From NCBI RefSeq assembly GCF_001922345.1, contig NZ_CP018811.1, positions 3,472,001 to 3,536,000 on the forward strand: DNA of 64,000 bases, read 5' to 3'. A program made the translations under genes and the position numbers. The DNA comes from Paraburkholderia sp. SOS3 (GTDB lineage: Bacteria > Pseudomonadota > Gammaproteobacteria > Burkholderiales > Burkholderiaceae). Of the stretch, positions 9,860 through 19,448 are shown piece after piece (positions within the stretch are counted from its first letter, which is position 1; every line of letters begins with the position of its first letter). Under the pieces are notes generated by a model, which was not told the origin of the DNA, ran no database searches, and worked only from the letters and a program-made list of their open reading frames with translations.

Positions 9860-10573
9860 TCATGCGGCGAGAAAGCGATAGAAATTGCGCAACATGCCGG
9901 CTGTTGCACCCCAGATGAAGTAATGGCCGCCGGTCTCGCTTCGATCGCCACGCGGATAAGGCATGGCAAAAAAGCGACGCTCGCCGTGCTCCCAACGCAA
10001 CACGCGCACCTGATGGTTCGCCGGGTTCATCAGAAACCCGAGCGGCACCTCGAAGATATCGGCAACCTCGAGCGTATCGGCGTGAACGGTGAACGGCGGG
10101 TGCACGAGGCCGACCACGGGCGTTACGCGAAAGCCGGTGCTCGTCAGATAGTCGGGCAGCGCGCCCAGCACTTCGACGCGGTCCGGGTCGAGGCTCACTT
10201 CCTCCTGCGCCTCGCGCAATGCGGTGGCGATCGTGTCGGCATCGGTCGGCTCGCGGCGGCCCCCGGGGAAGCTTACCTGCCCCGCATGATCGCTCAGATG
10301 GTCCGCGCGCTGCGTCAGCAGCACGGTGATGTCGGAATCGCGCACGACGAGCGGAATCAGCACCGCGGCAACGCGTGGGTCGAGATCGTCGCGCCAGAGT
10401 ATTTCGCGAGGCTCGGGCTCCCAGCGCAACTGCTGGTCGAAGCGCGCACGCAGGCCGTCCGCGCTCAGGCGTTCAGGTGTAACCGCAGGCAGATCGGCGC
10501 CGGTCGATTCGACAGGCAGGGATTCGGGCTCGAAGACTGGACGAGGAGGACGGACGGGACGGGACAATGGCAA
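9860..10573 (-). CDS. CoA pyrophosphatase (NUDIX hydrolase)
   Basis: The 237-residue product carries a NUDIX box near residues 104-126 (GRREPTDADTIATALREAQEEV) preceded by QVSFPGG, the NudL/YeaB-type arrangement. Such enzymes cleave CoA and its derivatives into phosphopantetheine and 3',5'-ADP. The annotated start is TTG at 10573; a second TTG at 10567 has a GGGG a few bases upstream and may be the true start. An in-frame stop lies upstream, so no ATG is available. Confidence 0.9.
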   Translation of the reverse strand: MPLSRPVRPPRPVFEPESLPVESTGADLPAVTPERLSADGLRARFDQQLRWEPEPREILWRDDLDPRVAAVLIPLVVRDSDITVLLTQRADHLSDHAGQVSFPGGRREPTDADTIATALREAQEEVSLDPDRVEVLGALPDYLTSTGFRVTPVVGLVHPPFTVHADTLEVADIFEVPLGFLMNPANHQVRVLRWEHGERRFFAMPYPRGDRSETGGHYFIWGATAGMLRNFYRFLAA

Positions 10574-10621
10574 CCCCGGTAGCGGGTGAAATGGGATACG
10601 CCGCTATTTTGAACCACTCAG

Positions 10622-10652
10622 AAAAAAAGCACCCGGGGTGGGTGCTTTTTCT
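10622..10652 (-). terminator. Rho-independent terminator of the rpsP-rimM-trmD-rplS operon
   Basis: An 11-bp stem (aaaaagcaccc / gggtgcttttt) with a 5-base loop lies just after the rplS stop. T-rich flanks on both sides suggest bidirectional use. Confidence 0.9.
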
Positions 10653-10660
10653 TACAGCTC

Positions 10661-11044
10661 TTACTCCTGGGCAGCGCGGTCTTTCGACACGAGCTTTTCC
10701 TTGATCCGCGCCGACTTGCCCGAACGCTCGCGCAGGTAGTACAGCTTTGCACGACGCACGTCGCCACGACGCTTCACGACGATGCTCGCGAGCAGCGGCG
10801 AGTACGTCTGGAACGTACGCTCGACGCCTTCGCCCGACGAGATCTTGCGGACGATGAACGACGAGTTCAGACCACGGTTGCGCTTCGCGATCACGACGCC
10901 TTCGTACGCCTGAACACGCTTGCGGGTACCTTCGACGACGTTCACGTTGACGATCACCGTATCGCCGGGGGCGAATTCGGGAATGGTCTTGCCAGCGAGC
11001 GCACGCTCGATTTCTTCCTGCTCGAGTTTTTGAATCAGATTCAC
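10661..11044 (-). CDS. rplS: 50S ribosomal protein L19
   Basis: L19 lies at the 30S-50S interface. The product is 127 residues, normal length, with the L19 core ([27 protein letters not shown]). The start is GTG at 11044 because AGGAG lies 5-6 bases upstream and the protein then begins as usual with [11 protein letters not shown]. An upstream in-frame ATG would add 17 unlikely residues. It is the last gene of the rpsP operon. Confidence 0.97.
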   Translation of the reverse strand: MNLIQKLEQEEIERALAGKTIPEFAPGDTVIVNVNVVEGTRKRVQAYEGVVIAKRNRGLNSSFIVRKISSGEGVERTFQTYSPLLASIVVKRRGDVRRAKLYYLRERSGKSARIKEKLVSKDRAAQE

Positions 11045-11225
11045 GATTGACTCCTTATGCCATCTTGTCGGCGTTCGTACCTGCCTTGCGTGCAATAGTG
11101 CTGCGACGTTCGGCGACGGCCCCGATAGAGGATGGGTTCACCACTGGAACCGTTCACGCATGAACGGCCCCGCCTATGTCCCGCGACTCGCGCCGCCGGC
11201 CCGCCACCACTCTAAAGAGCCGTGC

Positions 11226-11993
11226 TCAGGCCTTCGATGCTTGTTTCGCGAGACTTGCAAGCCATGCCTCATCGGCACGGCTCAACAACCTGTTCGTACG
11301 CGCCCGCGCGATCAGATCGGGCCGCTTCTCGAACGTATTGCGCAGCGCTTCGCGCCTGCGCCACAGCTCGATTTCCGCATGATGGCCGCCAAGCAGCACA
11401 TCGGGCACCCGCACGCCCTGATACTCCTCGGGCCGCGTGTAGTGCGGACAGTCGAGCAAACCATCGACGAAACTATCCTGCACTGCCGACTGCGCATCGT
11501 TGAGCACGCCCGGCAACTGCCGCACCACGGCGTCCATCAATGCCATGGCGGGGATCTCCCCGCCGGACAGCACGAAGTCGCCGAGGCTCACTTCTTCGTC
11601 GACGCAACGCTCGATAAGCCGCTGGTCGATCGCCTCATACCGTCCGCACAACAGGATCAGGCCCGGTTGCGCCGCGAAGCGCATCACGCTGCCGTGATCG
11701 AGCGTCCTGCCTTGCGGCGACATCATCACCACGCGCGAGCCGGTCATGCCTTGCTCCGCCTGCGCCGCTTTTGCCGCGCCGATCGCGTCTTCGAGCGGCC
11801 TCGCGAGCATCACCATGCCAGGGCCGCCGCCGTATGGGCGATCGTCGACCGTGCGGTAATTGTCGGTCGTGAAATCGCGGGGATTCCACGTACGCAACCC
11901 GAAGCGCTGCTGCTTGACCGCGCGGCTCGTGATACCCCAATCGGTCAGCGCGCGAAACATGTCCGGAAAGAGCGTGACGACGTCGAACTGCAT
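11226..11993 (-). CDS. trmD: tRNA (guanine-37-N1)-methyltransferase
   Basis: TrmD methylates G37 of tRNAs using S-adenosylmethionine, preventing +1 frameshifting. The 255-residue product has the trefoil-knot SPOUT motifs: [13 protein letters not shown] near residues 50-62, [12 protein letters not shown], and [11 protein letters not shown]. The ATG has GGGGAGAG upstream. It lies between rimM and rplS in the standard operon. Confidence 0.98.
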   Translation of the reverse strand: MQFDVVTLFPDMFRALTDWGITSRAVKQQRFGLRTWNPRDFTTDNYRTVDDRPYGGGPGMVMLARPLEDAIGAAKAAQAEQGMTGSRVVMMSPQGRTLDHGSVMRFAAQPGLILLCGRYEAIDQRLIERCVDEEVSLGDFVLSGGEIPAMALMDAVVRQLPGVLNDAQSAVQDSFVDGLLDCPHYTRPEEYQGVRVPDVLLGGHHAEIELWRRREALRNTFEKRPDLIARARTNRLLSRADEAWLASLAKQASKA

Positions 11994-12016
11994 CGCTCTC
12001 CCCTTCAGCGAATCAT

Positions 12017-12802
12017 TCAGTAATCAGCTTCCCAGTCGACGATGATGCGCTTCGCCGCCTGATCCACCGTCTTCACATAGACCCCGACAAACGGAATGAG
12101 CCGCTCGCCAACAGCCGGCTTGCCGTCTTTACCGGTGGTCCCGTATTCGATGCGCAACACCGACTGCGCGCCGTTGTCGATCATGTCGGCCACCTTGCCC
12201 AGCTCGACACCCGCCTCGTTGACGACGTCGAGACCGAGCAGATCCACCCAGTAGTACTCGTCGGCTTCGAGCGCCGGAAAATCGCTGCGGCGCACATAGA
12301 CGCGATAGCCACGCAGCAGCAGCGCTTCGTCGCGATCCGCGAGGCCGCCCAGCTGCGCGACAATGCTGTCGCCGTGCACTTTCGACTGCCCGACCGGCGC
12401 CGACTTGCGGTCTTGCACTCGCGCATGGCCTGGGATTTGGCCCGGCGTTTTGCCCGGTGTTTTACCTTGCAGCTGGCCTTGTTGCGGCACTTTCAGCAGC
12501 CACCAGCGTTTCGCGTTCAGCAGCGCGTCGCCGCCCTGCCCGCCGCCCGCGTGCGCAGCGAGCTTGACCCAGCCTTTGAGACCGTACGCGTCGACGATGG
12601 CGCCGACTTCGATCGCGTCGTCCGGCCAGCTTTCGGCCGTTTCAGTCTGCATGACCTGCTGATGTTCAGCGGGCCCGGCAGCCGCGGCGCTTTTCACACC
12701 TGTCGCCGCGCCCGGCTTACCAGGCTTGCGGGCAAACACCCCAAACGACGCGCCTGATGACGCTTTCGCGCGACCCGGACTGTCTGAATCACGCGCGGAC
12801 AT
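12017..12802 (-). CDS. rimM: 16S rRNA processing protein RimM, with repeat-encoded insertion
   Basis: RimM binds S19 and aids 30S head maturation. The 261-residue product is long for the family (about 170-180). About 60 extra N-terminal residues precede the RimM core ([16 protein letters not shown]), and a Gly-Lys-Thr-Pro-like four-residue repeat sits around residues 105-125. The PRC-barrel C-terminus ([15 protein letters not shown]) is intact. GGAGG upstream of the ATG at 12802 supports the long N-terminus. The insertion comes from 12-bp repeats at 12429-12488. Confidence 0.94.
   Translation of the reverse strand: MSARDSDSPGRAKASSGASFGVFARKPGKPGAATGVKSAAAAGPAEHQQVMQTETAESWPDDAIEVGAIVDAYGLKGWVKLAAHAGGGQGGDALLNAKRWWLLKVPQQGQLQGKTPGKTPGQIPGHARVQDRKSAPVGQSKVHGDSIVAQLGGLADRDEALLLRGYRVYVRRSDFPALEADEYYWVDLLGLDVVNEAGVELGKVADMIDNGAQSVLRIEYGTTGKDGKPAVGERLIPFVGVYVKTVDQAAKRIIVDWEADY
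12429..12488 (-). repeat. 12-bp tandem repeat inside rimM
   Basis: Five consecutive 12-base units start at 12429, 12441, 12453, 12465 and 12477, each beginning cc on the plus strand. On the coding strand they give the [16 protein letters not shown] four-residue series. Confidence 0.85.
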
Positions 12803-12924
12803 CAGCCGGCCTCCTTATCGACACCGGTCTCGACACCCTTGAAACCGAAGCATCGGACAGCCCACACACGGTGCGTGGCCGACGGCCGATGCTCACTACT
12901 GCCGCCACATTTACTGCGGCCACA

Positions 12925-13179
12925 TCAAGCAGCCGGTTGCGCCTTTTGCGCTTCCTTCACGAGACGCTGCACCGTTTCCGACAGTTGCGCGCCCACGCTT
13001 TGCCAGTGGGTCAGGCGGTCTTGCGCGATGCGCAGTGCTTCGCCCTTCGTTGCGACCGGGTTGTAGAAACCGATGCGCTCGATGAAACGGCCGTCACGGC
13101 GGTTACGCGAGTCGGTAGCGACGATGTTGTAGAACGGGCGCTTCTTCGAGCCGCCACGAGCCAAGCGGATGATGACCAT
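12925..13179 (-). CDS. rpsP: 30S ribosomal protein S16
   Basis: The 84-residue product begins [20 protein letters not shown], the characteristic S16 N-terminus. S16 is needed for 30S assembly. It is the first gene of the minus-strand operon; AGGA precedes the ATG and a strong promoter lies about 45 bases upstream. Confidence 0.98.
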   Translation of the reverse strand: MVIIRLARGGSKKRPFYNIVATDSRNRRDGRFIERIGFYNPVATKGEALRIAQDRLTHWQSVGAQLSETVQRLVKEAQKAQPAA

Positions 13180-13224
13180 ACTTAAAGTCCTTGAAAACCG
13201 GGTTCGGAACTACTGAAACACGCG

Positions 13225-13253
13225 ATTATAGCCGGAAAGCAAAGCCATAACAA
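13225..13253 (-). promoter_or_regulatory. Sigma-70 promoter of the rpsP operon
   Basis: On the minus strand, TTGTTA (13248-13253) and a perfect TATAAT (13225-13230) are separated by 17 bases. The predicted start, near 13218, gives a leader of about 40 bases. Confidence 0.75.
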
Positions 13254-13447
13254 ACACTTACCGGCACAAACCGAGCACGCCGCGCGATTGGCCGGTGCGG
13301 AATAACAACGCGATCGGCAGAGGGACGCCTGCGCGGCCGCCCAGCGGGCACGTCGAAGGTCTGCCGACGGTCTCATGGCGAGGCCCACGGTGCGCAAGCC
13401 TACGACGTCGGGGCCTGCTGCCGGTTCGGGCCGCGTCACCACGCCAC

Positions 13448-13477
13448 CTGACCGGCACGAGGCGCGCGGCGTAGAAT
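13448..13477 (+). promoter_or_regulatory. Candidate promoter of the TM2-domain gene
   Basis: CTGACC (13448-13453) and TAGAAT (13472-13477) are 18 bases apart. Matches to the -35 and -10 consensus are four of six and five of six. Confidence 0.4.
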
Positions 13478-13549
13478 GCGCGTCGGCGCTCCACGCGCTT
13501 GCTGATCCGTTCTCGGGCCGCGCCGCCCGTCACCTTGCCGCTTACTTTC

Positions 13550-14017
13550 ATGTCGACTGCTGCTTCGCATCCCGCGCGTTTTCGTTCCAAAACCCTGACC
13601 GCCGCGCTCGCGTTTTTCTTCGGCTCGCTCGGCGCGCACCGTTTCTATCTGTACGGCGCGCGCGACCTGTTCGGCTGGGCCCACATTATCGGCACGCTGA
13701 TCGGCATACCGGGCGTCCTGCTGCTGATGGCGACCGAACGTGCATCGATACCCGGCTGGGTGCTCGTCGTGCCGGGCGCGATCTCGCTGCTTGCCGCGTT
13801 TCTGGCGGCGATCGTCTACGGACTGCGCCCCGACGAGAAATGGGATGCGCAGTTCAATGCGCACACCGGGCGCGACAGCGAGTCCGGCTGGACGGTCGTC
13901 TTCGTCGTGATCTTTTCGCTGCTGGTCGGTGCGTTCCTGCTGATGACAGGCCTCGCAATAACGTTTCAGACCTACTTCGAATCGCAGGTCGACGCCGCGA
14001 AGTCGATTTCGCAATAG
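13550..14017 (+). CDS. TM2-domain membrane protein
   Basis: The 155-residue protein has the TM2 signature near residues 13-55: KTLTAALAFFFGSLGAHRFYLYG followed by a second helix. Two further hydrophobic helices follow (ISLLAAFLAAIVYGL and VVFVVIFSLLVGAFLLM). TM2 proteins are small inner-membrane proteins of unknown role. The ATG at 13550 gives the usual short N-terminus, although an earlier in-frame start exists at 13499. Confidence 0.85.
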   Translation: MSTAASHPARFRSKTLTAALAFFFGSLGAHRFYLYGARDLFGWAHIIGTLIGIPGVLLLMATERASIPGWVLVVPGAISLLAAFLAAIVYGLRPDEKWDAQFNAHTGRDSESGWTVVFVVIFSLLVGAFLLMTGLAITFQTYFESQVDAAKSISQ

Positions 14018-14059
14018 TCGCCGCGCCTTAGCCGCCTTAGCCGCCCCACCCGCCCTCGC

Positions 14060-15271
14060 CTAGAACAGATCGAGTTGTCCGTCATCGCCCGCCGGCCGCG
14101 GCGGCGGCTCGACCCGGCGAAACTGCGACATATCGAGAATGCCGTGCTGCCGCGCATTCAGCCCCAAGCGCCGCGTCGCGTTCGCAAAACGCTGCTTCAG
14201 CAAATCGGCCCACAGCCCCTCGCCTTTCATCCGGTGCGCAAACGACGAATCGTAGTCCTTGCCGCCGCGCATATCGCGCACACGGCTCATCACGCGATCC
14301 GCGCGGTCCGGGAAATGCGCGGCGAGCCAGTCCTTGAAGAGCGGCGCGACTTCCCAGGGCAAACGCAACACGATATAGCTCGCGCTCGTTGCGCCCGCTT
14401 CGGCGCACGCTTCGAGCACGCGTTCCATATCGGGTTCGGTGACGAACGGAATGATCGGCGCGATGCTCACGCCGACCGGCACGCCGGCGTCGACGAGCGT
14501 GCGAATCGTGCGCAGACGCCGCGAAGGGGTTGCTGCGCGCGGTTCAAGCGTGCGCGCGATATCGGCATCGAGCGTCGTGATCGTGATTGCGGCCATCACC
14601 TGGCCGCGCTCGGCCATCGGCGCGAGCAGATCGAGTTCGCGCTCGATCAGCGACGACTTCGTGATGGCCGCAAACGGATGATGACGCTCGTGCAGCACCT
14701 CGATGACGCGCCGCGTCAACCGCAGATCGCGCTCGACCGGTTGCCACGCGTCGGTATTGACGCCGAGCGCGATCGGTTCCGGCACATAGTTCTTCTTCGA
14801 AAGCTCGCGCGCGAGCAGTTCCGGCGCATTGACCTTCGCGTAGATCCGGCTTTCGAAATCGAGCCCCGGTGACAACCCGAGATACGCGTGCGTCGGACGT
14901 GCGAAACAATAGATGCAGCCGTGCTCGCAGCCGCGATACGGATTGAGCGACACGCTGAACGGGATATCGGGCGACGCGTTACGTGTGAGGATGGTCTTCG
15001 CGTATTCGTCGAACACGTGAGTGCGCAGCGCCGGAGCTTCGTCCTCCTCTCTTCGCTCGGCATACGCGGTCCAGCCGTCGTCGACGGCTTCGCGCTGATC
15101 CACTTCGTAGCGGCCTTGCAGATTCGTCACTGCGCCGCGGCCCTTGCGCGGCACCGGCGGCGCAACCGGATATTCATACGACAGATCGCCCGAAGCATCG
15201 GACGAAGAGACCTCAGACGAAGCGCCAGCAGCGGCGTGCGAAGGATAAGAATCGGGGTCGGCGTTGTTCAC
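14060..15271 (-). CDS. PA0069-family radical SAM protein
   Basis: The 403-residue protein carries a radical SAM cluster motif with C-x3-C-x2-C spacing (CEHGCIYC, about residues 114-121) after SVSLNPYRG, typical of the PA0069/SplB-like group. The first 60 residues are disordered, Ser/Ala rich. The start is a GTG without a clear Shine-Dalgarno. The substrate is unknown; similarity to spore photoproduct lyase is only at superfamily level. Confidence 0.88.
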   Translation of the reverse strand: MNNADPDSYPSHAAAGASSEVSSSDASGDLSYEYPVAPPVPRKGRGAVTNLQGRYEVDQREAVDDGWTAYAERREEDEAPALRTHVFDEYAKTILTRNASPDIPFSVSLNPYRGCEHGCIYCFARPTHAYLGLSPGLDFESRIYAKVNAPELLARELSKKNYVPEPIALGVNTDAWQPVERDLRLTRRVIEVLHERHHPFAAITKSSLIERELDLLAPMAERGQVMAAITITTLDADIARTLEPRAATPSRRLRTIRTLVDAGVPVGVSIAPIIPFVTEPDMERVLEACAEAGATSASYIVLRLPWEVAPLFKDWLAAHFPDRADRVMSRVRDMRGGKDYDSSFAHRMKGEGLWADLLKQRFANATRRLGLNARQHGILDMSQFRRVEPPPRPAGDDGQLDLF

Positions 15272-15398
15272 AGGTGTACGTCAAATAGCGCGCGAATACC
15301 TGTATAAATATACAGTGTTTACGCTGTTTGTCGAGCAACCACACACGCACCGCCAATCGAACCGGCAAGCAAGGGGCCCGGCTGAGCCGATCAATCGA

Positions 15399-15887
15399 TC
15401 AATCGCCCACGGCAATCGTCAGCGTCTCCTTGATCTCCTCCATCACCACATAGCTTTTCGACTGCACCGCGCCGGGCAGTTGCAGCAGAATGTCGCCGAG
15501 CAGCTTCCGGTAGTCGGCCATTTCGCCGATGCGCGCCTTGATCAGATAGTCGAAGTCGCCCGACACGAGGTGGCATTCGAGCACTTCCGGAATCTTCTGC
15601 ACCTCGCGCCGGAACTGATCGAACATGTTGCCGCTTTTGTGATCGAGCGTGATTTCGACGAATACGAGCAGCGCCGCGCCGAGTTCCGCAGGATTGACCC
15701 GCGCGAAATACCCGGTGATCACGCCGTCGCGCTCCATGCGCTTGACGCGCTCGATGCATGGCGTGACCGACAGCCCCACCTGTTCGGCCAGATCCTTCAT
15801 CGCGATGCGGCCGTCAAGCTGCAACACTTTCAGAATCTTGCGATCGATCTTGTCGAGCGCGCGGACCGGCTGACGCTGCGTTCTCAT
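15399..15887 (-). CDS. Lrp/AsnC-family transcriptional regulator
   Basis: The 162-residue protein has an N-terminal winged helix (LDKIDRKILKVLQLDGRIAMKDLAEQVGLS, about residues 10-40) and a C-terminal ligand-binding RAM domain ending in VVMEEIKETLTI. The ATG at 15887 was chosen over an earlier start that would add 37 atypical residues. It is divergent from dadA, the arrangement of an Lrp-type activator of D-alanine catabolism, so control of dadA is likely but not shown. Confidence 0.92.
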   Translation of the reverse strand: MRTQRQPVRALDKIDRKILKVLQLDGRIAMKDLAEQVGLSVTPCIERVKRMERDGVITGYFARVNPAELGAALLVFVEITLDHKSGNMFDQFRREVQKIPEVLECHLVSGDFDYLIKARIGEMADYRKLLGDILLQLPGAVQSKSYVVMEEIKETLTIAVGD

Positions 15888-16096
15888 CGCTAAGGTCTCT
15901 TGACGTCTGTTTATTACTGAAATTCGAAAAAATACGATAACAAAACCTGCATCGACGTTAATAGTATAGCGGTTAACACTGGACACTCCGCGTGTCACCT
16001 TGTTATTCCGCTGTCAGCCTGAATTTCGGGCGAATCAGCGAATCGACACACAGCATGAAGACGCGGCGTGCCTCGAAAACTACTGGGAGTCGAGCA

Positions 16097-17383
16097 ATGC
16101 GTGTAGTCGTCTTAGGCAGCGGCGTCGTCGGCGTGACGAGTGCTTATTATCTTGCCCGCGCGGGCCACGAGGTCACGGTGATCGATCGCGAAGCGGGCCC
16201 GGCGCTCGAAACGAGCTTTGCCAATGCGGGGCAGATCTCGCCCGGCTATGCGTCGCCGTGGGCCGCGCCCGGTGTGCCGATGAAAGCCGTCAAGTGGATG
16301 TTCCAGAAGCACGCGCCGCTCGCCATCCGTCTGGACGGCACGCCATTCCAGCTGCAATGGATGTGGCAGATGCTGCGCAACTGCACGTCCGAGCGCTATG
16401 CGCTCAACAAGTCGCGCATGGTGCGCCTCGCCGAATACAGCCGCGATTGCCTGCAGGCGCTGCGCGCCGAGACGGGCATCCGCTACGAAGGCCGCACCGG
16501 CGGCACACTGCAACTGTTCCGCACGCAACAACAGCTCGACGGCGCGGCCAAGGACGTCGCGGTGCTCGAAGAAGCGAACGTCCCGTACGAACTGCTGATG
16601 CCGTCCGATCTCGCGCGCGCCGAGCCGGCGCTCGCCGCCACCGCGCACAAGCTGACCGGCGGCCTGCGCCTGCCCGGCGACGAAACGGGCGACTGCCAGT
16701 TGTTCACCACGCGCCTTGCCGCGCTCGCCGAACAGATCGGCGTGCGCTTTCGTTTCAACACGCCGATCGACGCGCTGCTGATGGACGGCGGCCGCATCGG
16801 CGGCGTGAAATGCGGCACGCAAACCGTGCATGCCGACGCGTTCGTCGTCGCGCTAGGCTCTTACTCGACGCAGTTCCTCGCCAATCTGATCAAGCTTCCT
16901 GTCTATCCGCTGAAGGGCTATTCGATCACCGCGCCCGTCGTCGATGCCGCGGCCGCTCCGGTGTCGACCGTGCTCGACGAAACGTACAAGATCGCGATCA
17001 CGCGTTTCGACGACCGGATCCGCGTCGGCGGCATGGCCGAGATCGTCGGCTTCGACAAGCAGCTCAGGAACGCGCGCCGCGAAACGCTCGAGATGTGCGT
17101 GAACGACCTGTTCCCCGGCGGCGGCGACACCTCGAAGGCGACGTTCTGGACCGGCCTGCGCCCGATGACGCCGGACGGCACGCCGATCGTCGGCCGCACG
17201 CCGATTTCGAACCTGTTCACGAACACCGGTCACGGCACGCTCGGCTGGACCATGTCCTGCGGTTCAGGCCAATTGCTTGCCGATCTGATTTCGGGCCGCA
17301 AGCCTGCGATCCAGTCAAACGATCTTTCCGTGCATCGCTACGCGCGCGAGTTCGGCAGCACGCCGCGCCCGGCTTACGCGTAA
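16097..17383 (+). CDS. dadA: D-amino acid dehydrogenase small subunit
   Basis: DadA is a FAD enzyme that oxidises D-alanine and other D-amino acids to 2-oxo acids, passing electrons to the respiratory chain. The 428-residue product begins with the dinucleotide-binding motif [19 protein letters not shown] and ends with the conserved segment [22 protein letters not shown]. The ATG at 16097 has GGGAGT upstream; an earlier start would add 35 residues before the FAD fold. It is a single gene divergent from the Lrp regulator. Confidence 0.95.
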   Translation: MRVVVLGSGVVGVTSAYYLARAGHEVTVIDREAGPALETSFANAGQISPGYASPWAAPGVPMKAVKWMFQKHAPLAIRLDGTPFQLQWMWQMLRNCTSERYALNKSRMVRLAEYSRDCLQALRAETGIRYEGRTGGTLQLFRTQQQLDGAAKDVAVLEEANVPYELLMPSDLARAEPALAATAHKLTGGLRLPGDETGDCQLFTTRLAALAEQIGVRFRFNTPIDALLMDGGRIGGVKCGTQTVHADAFVVALGSYSTQFLANLIKLPVYPLKGYSITAPVVDAAAAPVSTVLDETYKIAITRFDDRIRVGGMAEIVGFDKQLRNARRETLEMCVNDLFPGGGDTSKATFWTGLRPMTPDGTPIVGRTPISNLFTNTGHGTLGWTMSCGSGQLLADLISGRKPAIQSNDLSVHRYAREFGSTPRPAYA

Positions 17384-17440
17384 GCGGCGCGACGACACGC
17401 GCAGCGCTTCGTTTGCGCGGCCGGCCGCGCAAGCGCAATG

Positions 17441-17484
17441 AAAAGACGGCACCTCGTTTGCATGCGAGACGCCGTCTTTTTGTC
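17441..17484. terminator. Bidirectional terminator between dadA and the acyl-CoA dehydrogenase gene
   Basis: aaaagacggc and gccgtctttt form a 10-bp stem with a partly paired inner region. T-runs occur in both orientations between the convergent genes. Confidence 0.9.
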
Positions 17485-17526
17485 AGCCTGGCCCGTTGCC
17501 GCGCGGGCAGCCACGCCCACTTCCGA

Positions 17527-19326
17527 TCAGAACTGATCGGCTGAAAGCCCGAGCACACCCTCGCCGCCTCGCGCGCTGACGATCGACGTTTCGAGCGCCG
17601 CTGCCTGCGGCAACACATGCTCGGCATAGAACTGCGCGGTGGCGATCTTCGCCTCGAAGAACGAGGAATCTTCGTCGCGCTTGCGTGCGGCGACGAGCAT
17701 CGCACGCGCCATCTGCCAGCCGCCGAGCACGATGCCCGCGAGTTTCAGATACGGCACGCTGCCCGCGAACACCGCGTTCGGATCGTTCTTCGCATTCCAG
17801 ACCACGAAATTCACCGCTGCCTGCAACGCATGATGCGCATGCGAAAGTTGCTGACGCATCGATTCGAATGCCGGGCCGCGCTGCGCGCCGAGCGCATCGA
17901 TCGTTTGCGCAATCTGCGCGAGCAGCTGCTGCGCGACCGCGCCGTTATCGCGCAGCGTCTTGCGGCCGACGAGGTCGTTCGCCTGAATCGCGGTCGTGCC
18001 TTCGTAGATCGGCAGGATGCGCGCGTCGCGGTAGTACTGCGCGGCGCCCGTTTCTTCGATGAAGCCCATGCCGCCGTGCACCTGCACGCCCAGGCTCGTC
18101 ACCTCGAGCGACAGCTCGGTGCTCCAGCCCTTCACGATCGGCACGAGGTATTCGTAGATCGCCTGATGATCCGCGCGCGCCGCCGCATCCCGATGCCGGC
18201 GCGCGAGATCGCAATGCGCCGCCGCGACATAGGCGAGCGCACGCGACGCTTCGGTCAGCGCGCGCATCGTCGCGAGCATGCGGCGCACGTCCGGATGATG
18301 GATGATCGCGACCGCCTCTTTCGACGAGCCGTCTACCGGGCGGCTCTGCACGCGCTCTTTCGCGTATGCGACGGCCTTCTGATACGCACGGTCCGAGATC
18401 GCGATGCCCTGCACGCCGACCGCGAAACGCGCGGCGTTCATCATGATGAACATGTACTCGAGGCCGCGATTCGCTTCGCCGATCAGATAGCCGGTGGCGC
18501 CGCCGTGGTCGCCGAACTGGAGAACAGCGGTCGGACTCGCCTTGATGCCGAGCTTGTGCTCGATCGACACGCAATGCACGTCGTTGCGGGTGCGGGCCTG
18601 CCCATTAGCGCCGTCCGTGCCGCCGACGAACTTCGGCACGATGAAAAGCGATATGCCCTTCACGCCCGCGGGCGCATCGGGCGTGCGCGCGAGCACGAGA
18701 TGGACGATGTTGTCCGCCATATCGTGCTCGCCCCACGTAATGAAGATCTTCGTACCGAACAGCTTGTAGCTGCCGTCCTGCTGCGGCTCGGCGCGCGTGC
18801 GCACGAGCGCGAGGTCGGAGCCCGCCTGCGGTTCCGTGAGATTCATCGTGCCGGTCCAGACACCCGACAGCAGCTTCGGTACGTAGGCCTGCTTCTGCGC
18901 TTCGCTGCCCGCGGTCAGCAGCGCTTCGATCGCGCCGTCGGTCAGCATCGGACATAGCGCGAACGACAGGTTCGACGCGTTCAGCATTTCAAGGCAAGGT
19001 GTGGCGATCAGCTTCGGCAGGCCCTGGCCTTCGTATTCGGGCGGATGCTGGAGGCTTTGCCAGCCGCCGGCGGTGAACAGGCGAAACGCGTCGCCGAAAC
19101 CGGGCGTCGTCGTGACGTTGCCATCGCGCCATGTGCTCGGATTGCGATCGCCTTCGACATTGAGCGGCGCGAGGACTTCGCCGCAAAACTTCGCCGATTC
19201 GTCGAGCACTGACCGCGCGGTGTCGGCATTCGCGTCTTCATAGCCGGGCAATGCGGCGATGTCGTCGAGTCCGGCCAGTTCCTTCATCACGAACAGCATG
19301 TCGTTGACGGGTGCCGTGTAGCTCAT
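17527..19326 (-). CDS. Acyl-CoA dehydrogenase, DmdC-like long form
   Basis: The 599-residue flavoprotein oxidises an acyl-CoA to the enoyl-CoA and passes electrons to ETF. It has the longer architecture of 3-methylmercaptopropionyl-CoA dehydrogenase-type enzymes with an extra C-terminal domain. Visible motifs are MNLTEPQAGSDL in the FAD domain and ILPIYEGTTAIQANDL near residue 440, where the catalytic glutamate is expected. AGGAGA precedes the ATG. The etfB-etfA genes just upstream supply its electron acceptor. The actual substrate cannot be read from sequence. Confidence 0.92.
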   Translation of the reverse strand: MSYTAPVNDMLFVMKELAGLDDIAALPGYEDANADTARSVLDESAKFCGEVLAPLNVEGDRNPSTWRDGNVTTTPGFGDAFRLFTAGGWQSLQHPPEYEGQGLPKLIATPCLEMLNASNLSFALCPMLTDGAIEALLTAGSEAQKQAYVPKLLSGVWTGTMNLTEPQAGSDLALVRTRAEPQQDGSYKLFGTKIFITWGEHDMADNIVHLVLARTPDAPAGVKGISLFIVPKFVGGTDGANGQARTRNDVHCVSIEHKLGIKASPTAVLQFGDHGGATGYLIGEANRGLEYMFIMMNAARFAVGVQGIAISDRAYQKAVAYAKERVQSRPVDGSSKEAVAIIHHPDVRRMLATMRALTEASRALAYVAAAHCDLARRHRDAAARADHQAIYEYLVPIVKGWSTELSLEVTSLGVQVHGGMGFIEETGAAQYYRDARILPIYEGTTAIQANDLVGRKTLRDNGAVAQQLLAQIAQTIDALGAQRGPAFESMRQQLSHAHHALQAAVNFVVWNAKNDPNAVFAGSVPYLKLAGIVLGGWQMARAMLVAARKRDEDSSFFEAKIATAQFYAEHVLPQAAALETSIVSARGGEGVLGLSADQF

Positions 19327-19348
19327 GTCTGTCTCCTCCCTGCACGAT

Positions 19349-19388
19349 GAAAAAGGGGCGCCGGATCGGTGATCGCTGCGCCCCTTCG
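19349..19388 (-). terminator. Terminator-like hairpin between etfA and the acyl-CoA dehydrogenase gene
   Basis: On the minus strand aaggggcg and cgcccctt pair across a 16-18 base loop and are followed by a T-run. It may reduce read-through from etfBA. Confidence 0.6.
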
Positions 19389-19448
19389 TTTCGCCTGGCG
19401 CCTGGCGTCTTACGCCCCGGCGCTATCGCTTGCGGTCGTGCCCGTCCA

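Larger units (their letters stand above)
13180..13549. other. Divergent intergenic region between rpsP and the TM2 gene
   Basis: This 370-base stretch has no supported gene. It contains the rpsP promoter and a candidate promoter for the TM2 gene; the GC-rich middle shows nothing recognisable. Confidence 0.7.
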
